A stretch of DNA of 64,000 nt from Paulinella micropora (GCA_019918135.1 WBZZ01003023.1:55001-119000), one strand, 5' to 3'; counted from the stretch's first letter, positions 41,632 to 52,185 are shown. A program made the numbers and translations. The notes: generated by a model not told the origin, from the letters alone.

Positions 41632-42818
41632 ATGACGAGCCACGCAAGCGTAGCCCAGAGCTGCTCGGCCTCGTTCCACTGTTTGCACACGAGTTGCCTC
41701 GTGGTCGTCGACATGCAAACCGACTTTTGCGATCCGGGCGGAGAACTGTCGTTGGCCGACCTGCCTCACAACAACAGTGACGCCGTCAGGGGCTGCTTCG
41801 ACAACGTCAAGCGCCTGTTGTCGGAAGTGCCGTTCGGCCTCATGGTCTGGACGCTCGACACACACCCGGCCGACCACGCCTCCTTTATTACTTCCAAAAA
41901 AACGCATGCAGATCTAGGCGCGAAATCCGTCGGCAATGATCGGATCCAGTACAACTACAAGGGCGCCAGCATCACGCAACAGCTGTACAACAGCCACTGC
42001 ATACACGGCACGCCAGGGCAGCAGGTTACCAAAGAGCTAACTGGCTTTGCGACACGCCGTCCGGCGAGCTGGTGGTGCCACCCGACGGCGTGGCGGCCGA
42101 GGCCCAGACATATTTCCGCAAGGGCTTCAATCGAGACGTGGACGCCAACTCGGCTGTCTTTGAGAACGACCACGAAAGTGAGGTCAAATGCCCTAACCGC
42201 GCCGGCTCCCACAGCTTCAGCCTGACGGAGATCCTGCGAGCGCGTCAGATTACGCACGTCTATATCGGCGGAGTGGCGGCCGATATTTGCATCAAACGCA
42301 CGTGCGAGGACCTGGCGCGCCAGGGCTTCCGCGTGTCTGTCGTGGAGGACGCCACGCTGCCCTTCGCCAAAGGGCAGACGCCGTCTGTGTGGGCCCGGGC
42401 GGGAAACGTCAAGGTACTGGAAACACAGGCCGTCATCAGCCAACTCAAGTCCAAGAAATTTACGCCGACGGTCCCGCGCCCGGCACTTGCGACGATTCGG
42501 CAGCTGCACAGTGCGATAAGTTTCAAGATTGGCATTGGAGCGTTCCCGTTGGTACGACAGGGCGCGGTGTTCGCCAACGACGAGATCAAGCGCGGCAGCC
42601 AGCCGAACAAGAAGAAGTGGCTGTCTAAAATTGTTAAGGATGGCAAGTACATTCCGGAACTCGTGGGCGACCCCGCGTGCCCCCGCAACGCGTGCTTCAA
42701 CAGGGAGGCGCGCCAGCCGCAAAAGGCACAGCAGCGGGTGGAATTCGGGAGGGTGCTGCCCAAAGCCCAGGCGGCGACTTTGTACAGCACGCATTCGTTC
42801 CGGACAAGCAAAGAATAG
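41632..42818 (+). CDS. Nicotinamidase/isochorismatase-family hydrolase
   Basis: From the ATG at 41632, CLVVVDMQTDFCDPGG supplies the catalytic Asp (D27). WTLDTHPADHASF matches the metal-binding D-x-H-x3-H of nicotinamidases, and HCIHGTPGQQ matches their HCVxGTxGA segment. The second frame (42072-42818) carries the lysine motif YFRKGFNRDVDANSA and the nucleophile region YIGGVAADICIKRT with the catalytic Cys. This is the full Asp-Lys-Cys triad plus metal ligands of PncA/Pnc1, which deamidate nicotinamide in NAD salvage. A C-terminal extension of about 110 residues is not part of the core fold. The locus reads in two frames (about one break). Confidence 0.8.
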
Positions 42819-42819
42819 C

Positions 42820-43051
42820 AGCGTTGGCCGACGTGTGGAAGCCGTTCTCGGGCTCCATGGGGCCCAACCTCGTGCTGTTCTGGCCTAAACAGGGCGCCAA
42901 GCCCGCAGACGGCCTTGCGCCGCTTCCGCGGCCTGGGGCGGACGAAGCAGTTCGTGTAGCGCCGGAGGTAGTCCATCGAGCGCGCCTGTTCGCCCGGGCC
43001 GAGCCAGGCCAGGATTTCTGTTAACAGGTCACTCGGTAACCGGTCTAGCAT
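42820..43051 (-). CDS. Short F-box protein or F-box gene remnant
   Basis: The ATG at 43051 begins MLDRLPSDLLTEILAWLGPG, a good F-box start, followed by Arg-rich sequence (RPRPRKRRKAVCGLG). After about 75 residues the frame runs antisense to the nicotinamidase gene, where its codons look like shadow sequence, so the real gene is probably short or truncated. It adds a fourth F-box to the window, unlinked to LRRs. Confidence 0.45.
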
Positions 43052-43084
43052 CTCTCTTTTACTAAAAAGAGGGGGGTCATAAGA

Positions 43085-43615
43085 TTAAATCGAGAGGCGG
43101 CGCCGCAGGTGGTCCGGCGGGGCCGGCCGGCCCGGCCTTCTCACTAGCGGGGTCACGAAAGCGCCCGAAGGGCCTGGGACGGGCGGTGGCGGCCTCGGCG
43201 GCAGGCCGAGCGCCGGCCGCTGGTCGACGCGCCTCACCATGCTGGGCGTGCGGTACGAGTGAATGCAGTGGTTCGGGTCGTTGGCGTAGACGTAACCGTA
43301 CCTCGGGGGCCGCGGCGGTGGCAGCTGTTGCTCGCGCCAGCGTGCCTCGGCGGCGGCCTCGGCGTCCCGGCCAAACGCCACCATCTCCCGCAGCTGTTGC
43401 TTGTCCTTCTGGGCCAGGCTCTTGCCCTTGCGCAGGCGGCTCTTGGCCGCGTCGGCGAAGTGCATCATTTTCTGCAGGGCCGCGTGGTCTCCGCGCGACA
43501 GGTTCAGGTTCTTGGGCACCCAGCTCGGCGCGCGCCACGCGAGCTGAGCCAGGCGCAGCTCCTTGGTAAGCTCGTCCTTGCTCGGTTCCTTGGGCTTGTC
43601 GGGGCCTTTAAGCAT
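43085..43615 (-). CDS. Basic Pro-rich small protein downstream of the packaging ATPase
   Basis: The ATG at 43615 gives about 176 residues (MLKGPDKPKEPSKDELTKE...). The protein is helical and charged in the first half (HFADAAKSRLRKGKSLAQKD) and Pro/Arg-rich in the second (LPPRPPPPVPGPSGAF, RRPGRPAPPDHLRRRL). The start lies close to or overlaps the end of the ATPase locus, so the two are probably co-transcribed. No family recognised. A DNA-binding or core-protein role would fit the charge but is unproven. Confidence 0.5.
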   Translation of the reverse strand: MLKGPDKPKEPSKDELTKELRLAQLAWRAPSWVPKNLNLSRGDHAALQKMMHFADAAKSRLRKGKSLAQKDKQQLREMVAFGRDAEAAAEARWREQQLPPPRPPRYGYVYANDPNHCIHSYRTPSMVRRVDQRPALGLPPRPPPPVPGPSGAFVTPLVRRPGRPAPPDHLRRRLSI

Positions 43616-43619
43616 GACC

Positions 43620-44704
43620 TCTCCATCTGGGAGAGTGGCAGGGCCAGCCACGACATGTAGTTGTGCTCGAGCTTGTCTACTCGTTCGCTGTAGACCACGC
43701 ACGCGTGCTTGGTGCCTGTCACTTCGGGGTCCGTTGCCTGGGCCAAGTGCCGGAAAAACGACTTCTTATCCATCATTTGCCCGTATTTCTCCCAGAGCGC
43801 GTTCAGCGTCTTGTGGTTCTTGCTCAGAAAGATGACCGTGAAAGACGTCTGTTCCCTAACAGCGACAAAGAAAGAACCAGCTTTTCTACTTTAGCAAAAG
43901 CTGCGCTTGACCTCATTAACGGCGAAACGCTCTGACGGCCCGTAAGGTACTGTACTGCCTACATAAATCACCGAAAGTTCTGGCGGTCGGTCAAGTACAG
44001 TACTGCCTACCAAGAAGATCGAAATGTTGTAGTGCCTGTATGTGCCTGCACCAAGCAACAGCGACCATGTGAACTTTCACGAGCAAGAGTTTCTACCTAT
44101 AAAGTTGCTCATCCAGCCGTCCTGTGTGTTCAAGATGCCCACTAAATCATCGAAGACGAGGAAAGTAGGTTCGAGATAGCCCTGCTGTTGATAGCGTTTT
44201 TTCAAGTTGTCCACGTACTGCACCAGCACGTCCTTGTTGAAGCCTTCGTACACGCGCACGTGCTCCTCCGAAGCCCAGTGGAACCGATAGGAGTGTTTAA
44301 ACTAATCACGAGCAACCATGCGTGTTTCCTTTTATGTATTATTATTGTACCTTGGTGCGAACCATGACGAGCCCGAACTGGAACGCTCCTTTCTTGCGGA
44401 GGCACATCGAATATAATAACCAGCGAAGAAAGTGAGTCTTTCCGCGTTCGCTCTTGCCCACCAGCACAAACAGCTGGCCGGCCGTCGGGTTCTTGCGGTA
44501 GGAATACTCCACGTTGCGCGAGAGCTGCTCCGGGTCCTCCGCCAGCGGTTCTTCTTCCTTCTCGTCCTTCTTTTTCTTCTTTTTCTTGGACTTCTTTTCC
44601 TTCTGCTTCTGGATGTACTCGTCTATCTTTTCCTCGATCGGCTCTTCTTCCTCCGCGTCGTTTGGCGCTGGCAGGGCGCCCAGCGGGCCGGCATTGTCGT
44701 CCAT
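43620..44704 (-). CDS. A32-like viral genome-packaging ATPase locus
   Basis: The ATG at 44704 starts an acidic, then Lys-rich N-terminus (SKKKKKKKDEKEEEP). The Walker A-type loop is LVGKSERGKTHFLRWLLYSM, followed by FQFGLVMVRTK. A 49-nt intron at 44302-44350 interrupts the gene. The next part (44077-44259) carries the Walker B-type stretch LEPTFLVFDDLVGILN. Further parts contain HYNISIFLVG and, toward 43730-43900, ALWEKYGQMMDKKSFFRHL, a typical C-terminal block of NCLDV FtsK/HerA-type packaging ATPases. The enzyme would pump DNA into capsids. Besides the intron the locus looks broken (about one or two breaks). Confidence 0.8.
44302..44350 (-). other. Spliceosomal-type intron in the packaging ATPase gene
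   Basis: 49 nt on the minus strand, donor GTACAA and acceptor GATTAG. The flanking coding sequence keeps frame in phase 0. Short introns in virion genes are known in several giant viruses of protists. Confidence 0.65.
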
Positions 44705-44810
44705 GGCCTTTTTTCATATGTAGTTGAGCGGCAATTAATTTTTTTTTTAATTGTCGGCGCTAGTTTTGTAAAAAAGGGATGCCTCCTCCCCCTTTCTACA
44801 CCACGGCGCC

Positions 44811-47800
44811 ATGAATGCGCCGGGAGGACAAGGAAAGCCTGTCGCGCAAGCTGACCAAAACCAGCAAGCCGTCATGGGTCGACAGCCGGCCCGTGGTCCG
44901 CGGCAAACAACTAGGGCCCACGGGCTACGCGGGCCAGAGCGACAAACAAAGGGACATCATGAAGTGGGTAAACCCCGAATTGCACCAGGCGCTGGGCATC
45001 CTGCGGCCGCCCTCCCCGCCATCGCGCCCCGCCTCGCCGCCACCACCGCGCTCGCGTTCCGCCTCGGTGTCGCCACCGCCCTCGCGCTCACATTCGCCCT
45101 TGCCGCCGCCCTCGCGCTCGCCTTCGCCCTCGCCGCCACGCTCGCGCTCGTGTTCCGCTTCGCCGCCGCCATCGCGCTCGCGTTCCGCTTCGCCGCCACA
45201 CTCGCCGCGCCTCGCAGTCGGGCAACGAGGACGAAGGCGGCGACGGCGGTGGTGAGATCAACTGGGACGAAGGCGGCGAAGGTGGGAACGACGCCTCTCC
45301 TCCCGCACGCGCCGGCAGCCCGAAGCCAGGCGAGCAACCACTCGACGGGCGGCCCGCGTCGCCCCGCGCCCGACCGCCACCCGACCAGTCGAAGCTTATA
45401 GAAGATCTGCCATTGCAGATCAGCCAGCTGGAGAAGATGGTCGACCGCGGTGACGCAACAGTACGCGTACAGGACGCAACGATCGGCCTCTTGGAAGACG
45501 ATATCGATTCCGCCAAAGCGGCGGTCGCTCTTATACAAGAGGAGGCAGATAACGCCGGAAAACTCGCGGACGCCATGAATGCTCAGTACAAGCAAAAATT
45601 GACTGCAGCAGAGGACGAGGTCGAGAGGCTGAAAAAGCTTTTGACTGGCGCTGGCTTGGACGCCGAGAAACGCCAGAGAGCAGAGGCACGCATCGCAGCC
45701 CTCCAGCAGTAGAAAGACAGCTGGCAAGCGCGAATACAAGAGGCAGAGGAACGCGCCAAAACACTGGCCAAACAAGTCGAAGAAGACAAGGAGTTCGCCG
45801 AGAAGCAACAAGCCGCCTTGGCCGAACAGAAGCGACTGAAGGAAGAGCTAGAGAAGAACCAGACCAGTCTGCGCGAGGCCCACGACCGGGCGCCGGCCGA
45901 AAAGGATGAAAAGGCAAAGGAGTTACTGGATGCCAGGACAAAGCTACGGCAAGAACAGGCGGCAACCAACCAGCGCCTGGAGGAGCTTAAGAGCCAAAAA
46001 GAGGAGACAGAGAGAGAACGCAAACGAGCCAACGACCTGGCAGCCTACGTCGCGCGCCTGGAGGAAACGATCAAGAACAGCGGAAATGACGGCAGGAGGA
46101 TCGTCGACGTGAGCAACCATTACCGACAATACACCGACCGCCGCGCCGCCGCCGCAAGGGGCCGTATCGACGAGGCAAACAAGAGGATCGCCCAGCTGCA
46201 GCAAGCGGGCCAGGGCCTCCAGAACGACTACAATATACTTCAGCAGAAAATGGTTATACTGCAGACAGAAAGGGACCATGCACTCGAAGTGGCACGCGCA
46301 GAAAAGATGGCACACGAACGGCTGGAGAAAGTCGCAGACAGTGCAAGACAGGAAGCAGCACGGAAGGCAGCGGAGGCCGACAGGGCCGCGCGAGAGGCCG
46401 AAGCGGCTAAACAACAGGCAGCCCAGGCCAAGGGCGCCAACGACGAGCTGCGGCAGAAGGCGGAAGACGCAAAGGAAGCCGAACGGCAGGCTCAGCAGGA
46501 GAAACAAGAGGCGGAGCAAAAGGCGTCCAGCGCACAGCAGGCGGCCGCGGGGCTGGCGGCAGAACTCAGAGAGAAGAACGCGGCCACGCTTGGGTACAGC
46601 GAAGAGAAAACGGCGCTGGAAGGCAAAGCAGAGGAGGCGGAACAAAAGGCAGAACTCTACAGACAGCAAGCGGCCGAGACAGCGCGCAATGCAGCGGATG
46701 CCAGCAGGCAGGTGTTTGAGACTAACCAGAAGCTGCAAGAGATCAACGAGCGGGCCGCCGCGCTGGACCAGCAGCTACTAGAAGCCAACAAAGCCTACCA
46801 GGGGCTGGAGTCGGACAAGGCGGGTGTAGAGGCCCTGCAGAAAAAGGCAGAAGCCCTGGCCGGCGAGTACCTGGACCAGATCAAGGACACCGAGATCGAA
46901 CAGCTACAGGCGCAACTCAAGGAGAGCAACGACCGTCTGCAGACGGCAGAAGGCAACACCGAGGCGTAAAGGGCCAAGAACGCCGGGCTGGCACAAGAAC
47001 TGCAAGAAGCCCATCAACACAACCAGGAGCTCCAGGCGCGGGCCAGAGAATACAGGCGCAACCGCCAGCTGCTGCTAGAGGACCTGCGCCACAAGGCAGC
47101 GGAGATCAAGCAGTTGCAGACCGACTCCAAGCAACAAGCGAGGCTCGCACGCGAGCAGATGGCGCTGGCAGACGCGGCCCTGGAGCAAGTGGCGTCGCTC
47201 GGCGCAGAGGCCCAGCGAGCTAAAAAAGCGAGCGAGGAGGCCCGCCACCAGCTGACAACAGAAAACAAACAGGCCGTACAGGCGCTGGAAGAGGCGCTAG
47301 CGCGCGAGCGCCACCTGCAGCAAGACCTGGAGGCTGCTAACAAGGGAGGAGAAGCGCTGCAGCACGTGGACAGCTTGACACGCGAAACCTCGCAGCAAGA
47401 GATCTCGTTGGCCGAAGCGAGCGAGACCTACAACAAGCTGGTCGGACAAGTCGAGAAGCTCCGAGCACGACTGAAAATAAACACTGACACGATCGCGGAA
47501 GCGGACGAGACCGTGATGCAAATGGGCCACCAGAGCGAGAAACAGAGCAAGGAAATCCTCAAACTCAGGATAGAGCTCAGGGGCGCGAAAGACGCCCTGG
47601 CTAGAGCACGGGAGGGCAAGAAGGCAGAGAAAGCCGCGGCCAAAGTCAAGGAGGCGGAACGCCTGCTCAGAGAGCGCCAGGCAAGCGAGAGCAGGCTGCG
47701 CCAGCTTACCGAGCGGCTCCGAGAGTCCGAGGAACAGAAGTCCACCCTCGAGAAAAAACACACTAATTACAAGGAAAGGGCCAACGCGCTGCTCCAAAAG

Positions 47801-49412
47801 GACAGAAAGACTGCAGACAACGTCCAGCAAAGCTCCTCGACCAAATCAGGCGGCACCAAGAAGAAATCAGGAAATACAAGGAGTCCAAGGAAGTCTCGGG
47901 CGCTAGCAAGCTCGCGCAACGGGCCGAACAGGCACAGCAGAAAGTCACCGAGCTCAAGGAAGCGGCGGTAGAGGCCGTGCCACCCACTCTGCCGCCCGAA
48001 GAAAAGAAGCGGCTGGTGCACACGGCCAGCGCAGAGGAGTTCAGCGCGTTCGTTAAGAGGTCGGGCATGGTAGACTTTATGAAGAACACCCTCGAGCGCG
48101 AGAAGGGCAGCTTCCCGCAGGGGAGCGGCCTGGACAAGGCCTGGGAGTGGGCGCAGAGCCAAGTCGTGCCCGTCTTCACGCACGGCCCGACGTGGGGCAG
48201 GCGGTGGGCGAAGGCCTTGTGACGCAGCCCAGCATCGTCAGCGGCTTCAAGGCCTTGTTCCAGGGCCTGTTTGCCAGAGGCTGGCTCCAGTCCCGGGGTC
48301 TCGCGGTCGGCGCCGCCACGGGCGTGCCCGCGCGAGTGGCCGCCGGTGTCGGCGGGCCGGTGTCGGCGGGCCGGTGCGTCGTCAGGGCAACGGAGGGGTA
48401 GAGAACAGCGACGGGAGCGGTGCTGGCGTGCTGGTAGCTGCTGGCAACGAGGCATACGGCAGCAACACCTCTGCTGGCAAAGTCTTTGGCGTGGGCCAGC
48501 CCGGCGGCGGCGACGACTCTACGTGGCTCGGGGGTGCAGGATCAGACTATAGCCAAGGTGCCAACAATAACCAAGCGTACTTTAAGGATGCCGCGCCCAT
48601 GGACATGGAATCAGCACCGGACAGAGAGCTGGACACCAAGCAAGCTGAGCAGGAACTCTTGTATTATGCCATGAACGGGAAAGCTCTGCCCAAAGGCCAC
48701 GAGGGAGAGCCTGAACATGCTGCGCGTGGGCATCCTGGAGGCCGTGCGCAAGCGAAACATGGGCGTCAACGACAGAGAGCTGCTCGACAAGGTCCGGGGC
48801 AAGCCCGAAGAAGCCAAGGCCTTCCTGCGCCAGGGGACCGAGCGTGTCATCGAGAGCATCGATATCCTCCAGGATCCCGAGAACAGGCAAAAGTACAAGG
48901 ACAACCTGGCCGTCAGGTACTTGGCCAACTTGGTGCTGACCGCCACGGCCAAGGGCACGGAGGCGGACCTGGACTACAAGATCTTCCCTGACTGGCTAAA
49001 AGAGCTGCCCGAGAAGGACGTGCAAATTCTCACCAGCCAGAAGCTCACCTTTGAAGAGCGGCTCAAGGTAGTCCGAATGGCGCTGGCGTACGGCACCGAC
49101 GAGTGGCACGACCAGAAGCTCGTCACCAGCCTCAACGAGGAGCCCTCTATCCCGTTGTTCGAGGAGCTGCTGGAGCGCAAGACACGGAGCCAAGGACCCG
49201 TGGGCCCAACCGAGAAATCGCGCACGCTGCACGAAATGATCGAAAAGGCCTCCGAGCGCATCCAGGCGGAGGGCGGAAGGGGCAAAAAGCTGATGAAGGA
49301 ATGGCACAAGGTTTTGTCTAAGCTAGGCATCAAGCTCGTGAAGCTAAACAGCAAGAGAAAGGACATGGCAGAACCAAGTAGTGCGCCGAACAAGAAGCGG
49401 AAGAACAATTGA
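44811..49412 (+). CDS. Very long coiled-coil protein locus (scaffold or tape-measure candidate), broken
   Basis: Two ATGs (44811, 44815) are possible. The second gives an N-terminus with SRKLTKTSKPSWVDSRPV and then a Ser/Pro/Arg low-complexity stretch (PPPRSRSASVSPPPSRS). From about 45400 to 48200 nearly all sequence encodes Glu/Lys/Ala/Gln-rich heptads, for example REAEAAKQQAAQAKGANDEL and KKAEALAGEYLDQIKDTEIE. The C-terminal part (48717-49412) is globular-helical (RNMGVNDRELLDKVRGKPEE...TEWHD-like region) with a basic NLS-like end (APNKKRKNN). Gene position beside capsid genes and the roughly 1,500-codon span recall the long structural proteins that set capsid size in large icosahedral viruses; that is inference. 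The locus is broken, with roughly six breaks. Confidence 0.6.
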
Positions 49413-49454
49413 TTCCTTTTTGTTGTTGTAAGTTTGTCATTAAAAAAAGCCTGG

Positions 49455-49718
49455 ATGCACCACTTGCAGAGCTTCAACCCGCAGCTCGCGCTAGCGCTAG
49501 GCAAACTGAACGAAAAGGAACTGAGGCAGGCCGGCCGCAAGTGGCAGAAAGAGGCACAGGCCGAACAGAAAGTGCTCGAGGCCCTGCACAACACGGTCGA
49601 GGAGGCGCCGCTCGAAAAGATCTTCCCGCCGCCCAAGGTGCAGGACGCACAGATCCTGCTGAAAATCTCGCCCGAACAGGCCAGGCAGTGCGAAGCGGCC
49701 CTGAACGGCGCCAAGTAA
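49455..49718 (+). CDS. Small helical protein, 87 residues
   Basis: The ATG at 49455 (MHHLQSFNPQLALALGKL) is chosen; an earlier TTG in frame is unlikely to be used. The protein is helical and charged (NEKELRQAGRKWQKEAQAEQ), then LEKIFPPPKVQDAQILLKIS. The frame is intact. It follows the coiled-coil locus by about 40 bp and precedes another small gene by about 50 bp, so it belongs to a dense same-strand run. No family recognised. Confidence 0.6.
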   Translation: MHHLQSFNPQLALALGKLNEKELRQAGRKWQKEAQAEQKVLEALHNTVEEAPLEKIFPPPKVQDAQILLKISPEQARQCEAALNGAK

Positions 49719-49747
49719 CAAAAAAAAGAATTATTCTCTGGTAGCCC

Positions 49748-49755
49748 TTTTTAAA
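49748..49755 (+). promoter_or_regulatory. T-run/A-run motif upstream of a small gene
   Basis: TTTTTAAA lies about 15-22 bp before the ATG at 49770. Similar TTTTTTAAT or TTTTTTAAA motifs precede the ATGs at 51147, 52240, 54462 and 58862. It may be a late-promoter-like element, or a stop signal for the upstream gene; the sequence alone does not say which. Confidence 0.35.
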
Positions 49756-49769
49756 CAAAACGAAGAACA

Positions 49770-50391
49770 ATGGCCGCCCCACAACGAGGACCCGTGCGCC
49801 TGGCGACTACCACCGACGAGAAGTCGGGCGCGCACCTCAACGATGCAGTGGAGCACGGTACGCAGACCGACCCCGTGGTCAAGACCGATGCCCTGGCCAC
49901 TTCCAGTATTATTGACTCTGCGCTCAACGGGATCCCCGAGGCCCAGCTGGATGACACGACGCGCCACATGAAGGGCATCGCCCAGCGCTTGAGCAAGAAC
50001 AGCCTGTCATCGTGGTACAAGGGTGCAGTTCTACTTGTCGGTACCGCCTACGAGATCGACGCAGTCTACGGGGAGGACTTCACGAATGCCAACTGCTACT
50101 TTGGGGAACGAGGGGTTCGCGGTCAGATGAGGCCCTGGCTCACTGAATTGCGGAGGTCGTACGGAAACGACTGGAATGGTAAGTGACGTGTTTTCCGGGC
50201 GTGGTTAACCGCTGTTGTCTGTTATAGGTTGTATGCAGGCCGCCAGAATGATCGAAGAGTACCAGGCCTCGAAAATGCGTGACGAGCAGTGGAGCCGCAT
50301 CCCTTCGGTCTCTGCCTTCGAGCGCGAGGACGGCAACGTGCGCGGCTGGGTCGGCATCAACAGGGCCAGCAACGAGCCCTTGGGCTTCTAA
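49770..50391 (+). CDS. Intron-containing hypothetical protein of the virion block
   Basis: Exon 1 from the ATG at 49770 encodes MAAPQRGPVRLATTTDEKSG and a helical segment with MKGIAQRLSKNSLSSWYKG. A 49-nt GTAAGT...TTATAG intron (50179-50227) interrupts a Gly codon (phase 1). Exon 2 continues with CMQAARMIEEYQASKMRDEQ and ends NRASNEPLGF at 50391. Both exons are open and join in frame, so the gene looks whole (190 residues). The conserved-looking SSWYKGAVLLVGTAYEIDAV region has no family I can name. Location among capsid and membrane genes suggests a virion role. Confidence 0.65.
50179..50227 (+). other. Spliceosomal-type intron
   Basis: 49 nt, perfect GTAAGT donor, a GTTAAC branch-like sequence, TTGTCTGTTATAG acceptor; phase 1. 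Confidence 0.75.
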
Positions 50392-50435
50392 AAAAAGAAA
50401 GTTGTGTTTCTTTAATAATAGTATGTGTATAAGGG

Positions 50436-51099
50436 ATGGACCCTTTTGCTAATCTCGAGCCACCGGCCGCGGAAGAAGGCAAGCAAGAGCTACCACCAGA
50501 ACAGGAGGCGGCCGCTCCTCTTCCGGCTCAGCCCCCCTCCCAAGAAAAGACGACGCGTGGCCAAAGAACGCCAGCCACCGCCGCTGACGCAGCAACGGTT
50601 CGAGGAGGCTGACGCAGTGCCCTTGCGCGACGACCCTGCCTACCGGCTCCTGTGCGCCTACGGCAAATCGGAGCTGATTGCGCCCAAGCTCAAAAAAGCG
50701 GGGATACCCTGCGAGCCACGGGCGCTGCGCAAGGTGGCCCGCGCGCGTTTGCCCACGATCTTGGAGGAGGCCGAAGAGGCACTGGACGACTCGGCCGTGG
50801 ACCAGATGTCCAACGTGGCCCTGAAGCAAGGGCTGACGTGCCTCGAGCGCCTGGTGTCGAGCTGCACGCGCTACCAGATCTCCGGCACGACCGACGAGTG
50901 CTTTGCCAACGAACGGTGGCTCTTCTTGCTCGAGCGCGCCAAACTCAAGGCCGGCATCGGCATGACGAGGCTCGACCCCGTCACCGAGCTGGCCTTGATC
51001 ACGGCCCAAAGTGCAGCCATCGCACACGCCCGCAACACCTCTGTCGCACTAGCAGCAGTAGACCTAGACACCCCAGCCCCTCTGACTGTAAATCAATAA
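50436..51099 (+). CDS. Hypothetical protein with NLS-like basic patch
   Basis: The ATG at 50436 gives a plausible acidic/Pro N-terminus (MDPFANLEPPAAEEGKQELP). The main frame, open from 50425 to 51099, continues with PPKKRRRVAKERQPPPLTQQ, a classic-looking nuclear-localisation patch, and then a helical domain: DDPAYRLLCAYGKSEL, ARARLPTILEEAEEALDDSA, MSNVALKQGLTCLERLVSSC. The start region and the main frame differ (about one break). The function is unknown; with an NLS it may be a DNA-associated or nuclear viral protein. Confidence 0.55.
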
Positions 51100-51124
51100 A
51101 AAAATATTAAATTCTGTGGCGCTG

Positions 51125-51133
51125 TTTTTTAAT
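51125..51133 (+). promoter_or_regulatory. T6-AATA motif upstream of membrane-protein gene
   Basis: TTTTTTAAT lies 14-22 bp before the ATG at 51147; another instance of the recurrent T-run/A-run motif in this block. Confidence 0.3.
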
Positions 51134-51146
51134 ACGGAGGAAAAAG

Positions 51147-51617
51147 ATGGACGAGATTGCAGGGACCGTCAGCGACACTTTCAGCATGGAGAACATCGCG
51201 CGCAGTGCTACTGCCGCGACGTTCGCCTACTTTGCGACGCCGGTACTAGTGCAAAAGGACGCCCCCGTCTCTTTCGCGGCCGTGCCTGGGCTCAGCGGCG
51301 TGACCGTCAGCAAGTCGGTAGGCATGGCCATCATTGCGGCCGCAACGACCACGGTCGTGGACCTGCTGCAGTCCCGTGTGCTCAATTCAACGCAGGAGGG
51401 CCGACTGGCCCGTTACCCTTCCTTGACCCTGCACGTGGTTGGTGGTGGTTTGATCTACAGCGTGCTGCCAGGCCTGTTGGCGGGCGGCGGCATGAGCATG
51501 GCGCCTGGTGACACGGGCAAGCAACTCTTTATGCTTGGCGCGCTCTCAGAAATCGTGTCACAATACGCCTACGAAAACTACCTGAACCCGGCCGGCGAGG
51601 GCCACTACCGCTTCTAA
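51147..51617 (+). CDS. Hydrophobic multi-span membrane protein, 156 residues
   Basis: Intact. Hydrophobic segments include ATAATFAYFATPVLVQ, VGMAIIAAATTTVVDLL, LHVVGGGLIYSVLPGLLAGG and QLFMLGALSEIVSQYAYE, giving three or four membrane helices with short loops and a short polar C-terminus (NPAGEGHYRF). There is no signal peptide, as expected for a multi-span protein. Nucleocytoviricota capsids enclose an internal membrane, and small proteins like this, next to the capsid gene, are good candidates for it. No specific family is recognised. Confidence 0.65.
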   Translation: MDEIAGTVSDTFSMENIARSATAATFAYFATPVLVQKDAPVSFAAVPGLSGVTVSKSVGMAIIAAATTTVVDLLQSRVLNSTQEGRLARYPSLTLHVVGGGLIYSVLPGLLAGGGMSMAPGDTGKQLFMLGALSEIVSQYAYENYLNPAGEGHYRF

Positions 51618-51660
51618 AAAGAGGCAAAAAATTAAAACTTGTGGTCCTTCACTTAAGAAG

Positions 51661-51954
51661 ATGACCACGACTGTCGTGACACCGGAAGAAGCCCTGGCCG
51701 TGTGGGGAATCCTGGTCTTTGTGCTAGCGGTCCTGCTGGTGCTGCTGAGAAGAGCGAGAAAAAAGCCACCCGCCGTCGACCTAGACGCCTACGTGCCGCT
51801 TGACGATGTCCTCCCCCCAGCAGACCAAGAGACAAGCGCTGGCGCAGCTGTTCGGTGCGCTGGAGATGGTGTTCCAAAAGTACGGGCTGTTGCGAATCCA
51901 GGAGATCAAGGAACTGAAGCAGCTGCAGAGACTAGGTCTGGAACAGCAGGTTGA
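51661..51954 (+). CDS. Single-TM protein, 97 residues or less
   Basis: MTTTVVTPEEALAVWGILVF starts a short N-terminal ectodomain followed by one strong membrane helix (WGILVFVLAVLLVLLRRARK) and a basic-then-acidic cytoplasmic tail (VDLDAYVPLDD). The frame runs to 51954, overlapping the next gene (start 51806). The overlapping part looks like shadow composition, so the true C-terminus may be earlier. Likely an internal-membrane virion protein by size and position. Confidence 0.55.
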   Translation: MTTTVVTPEEALAVWGILVFVLAVLLVLLRRARKKPPAVDLDAYVPLDDVLPPADQETSAGAAVRCAGDGVPKVRAVANPGDQGTEAAAETRSGTAG

Positions 51955-52185
51955 GGCCGTACAGAAATGGTTCTTGCCTGCCTGGAAGGACGGAAAGCTC
52001 GCTGATTTGTGCGCTCCGAGGCCGGAATCTGGGCCGAGCTCGCCTGCAAGTTCCGCGCGCCCACGCAGCAGCTCCAGCAGCTGCAGCAGCGCCTCGTGGC
52101 TAAAAGACAGTTGTGCCAGGACCAAGCCTTCCTTGGCGAAATTGCTGCTCTCTTGGCCAAAAATATGCACGGTCATTACGTATGA
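51806..52185 (+). CDS. Small helical, Gln-rich protein
   Basis: The ATG at 51806 gives MSSPQQTKRQALAQLFGALE, then QEIKELKQLQRLGLEQQVEA, a helical domain probably forming a coiled coil. Near the 3' end the better coding frame contains PTQQLQQLQQRLVAKRQLCQ and ends ...NMHGHYV at 52185. The locus reads in two frames (about one break). It overlaps the end of the upstream single-TM gene, suggesting tight co-expression. No family recognised. Confidence 0.5.
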
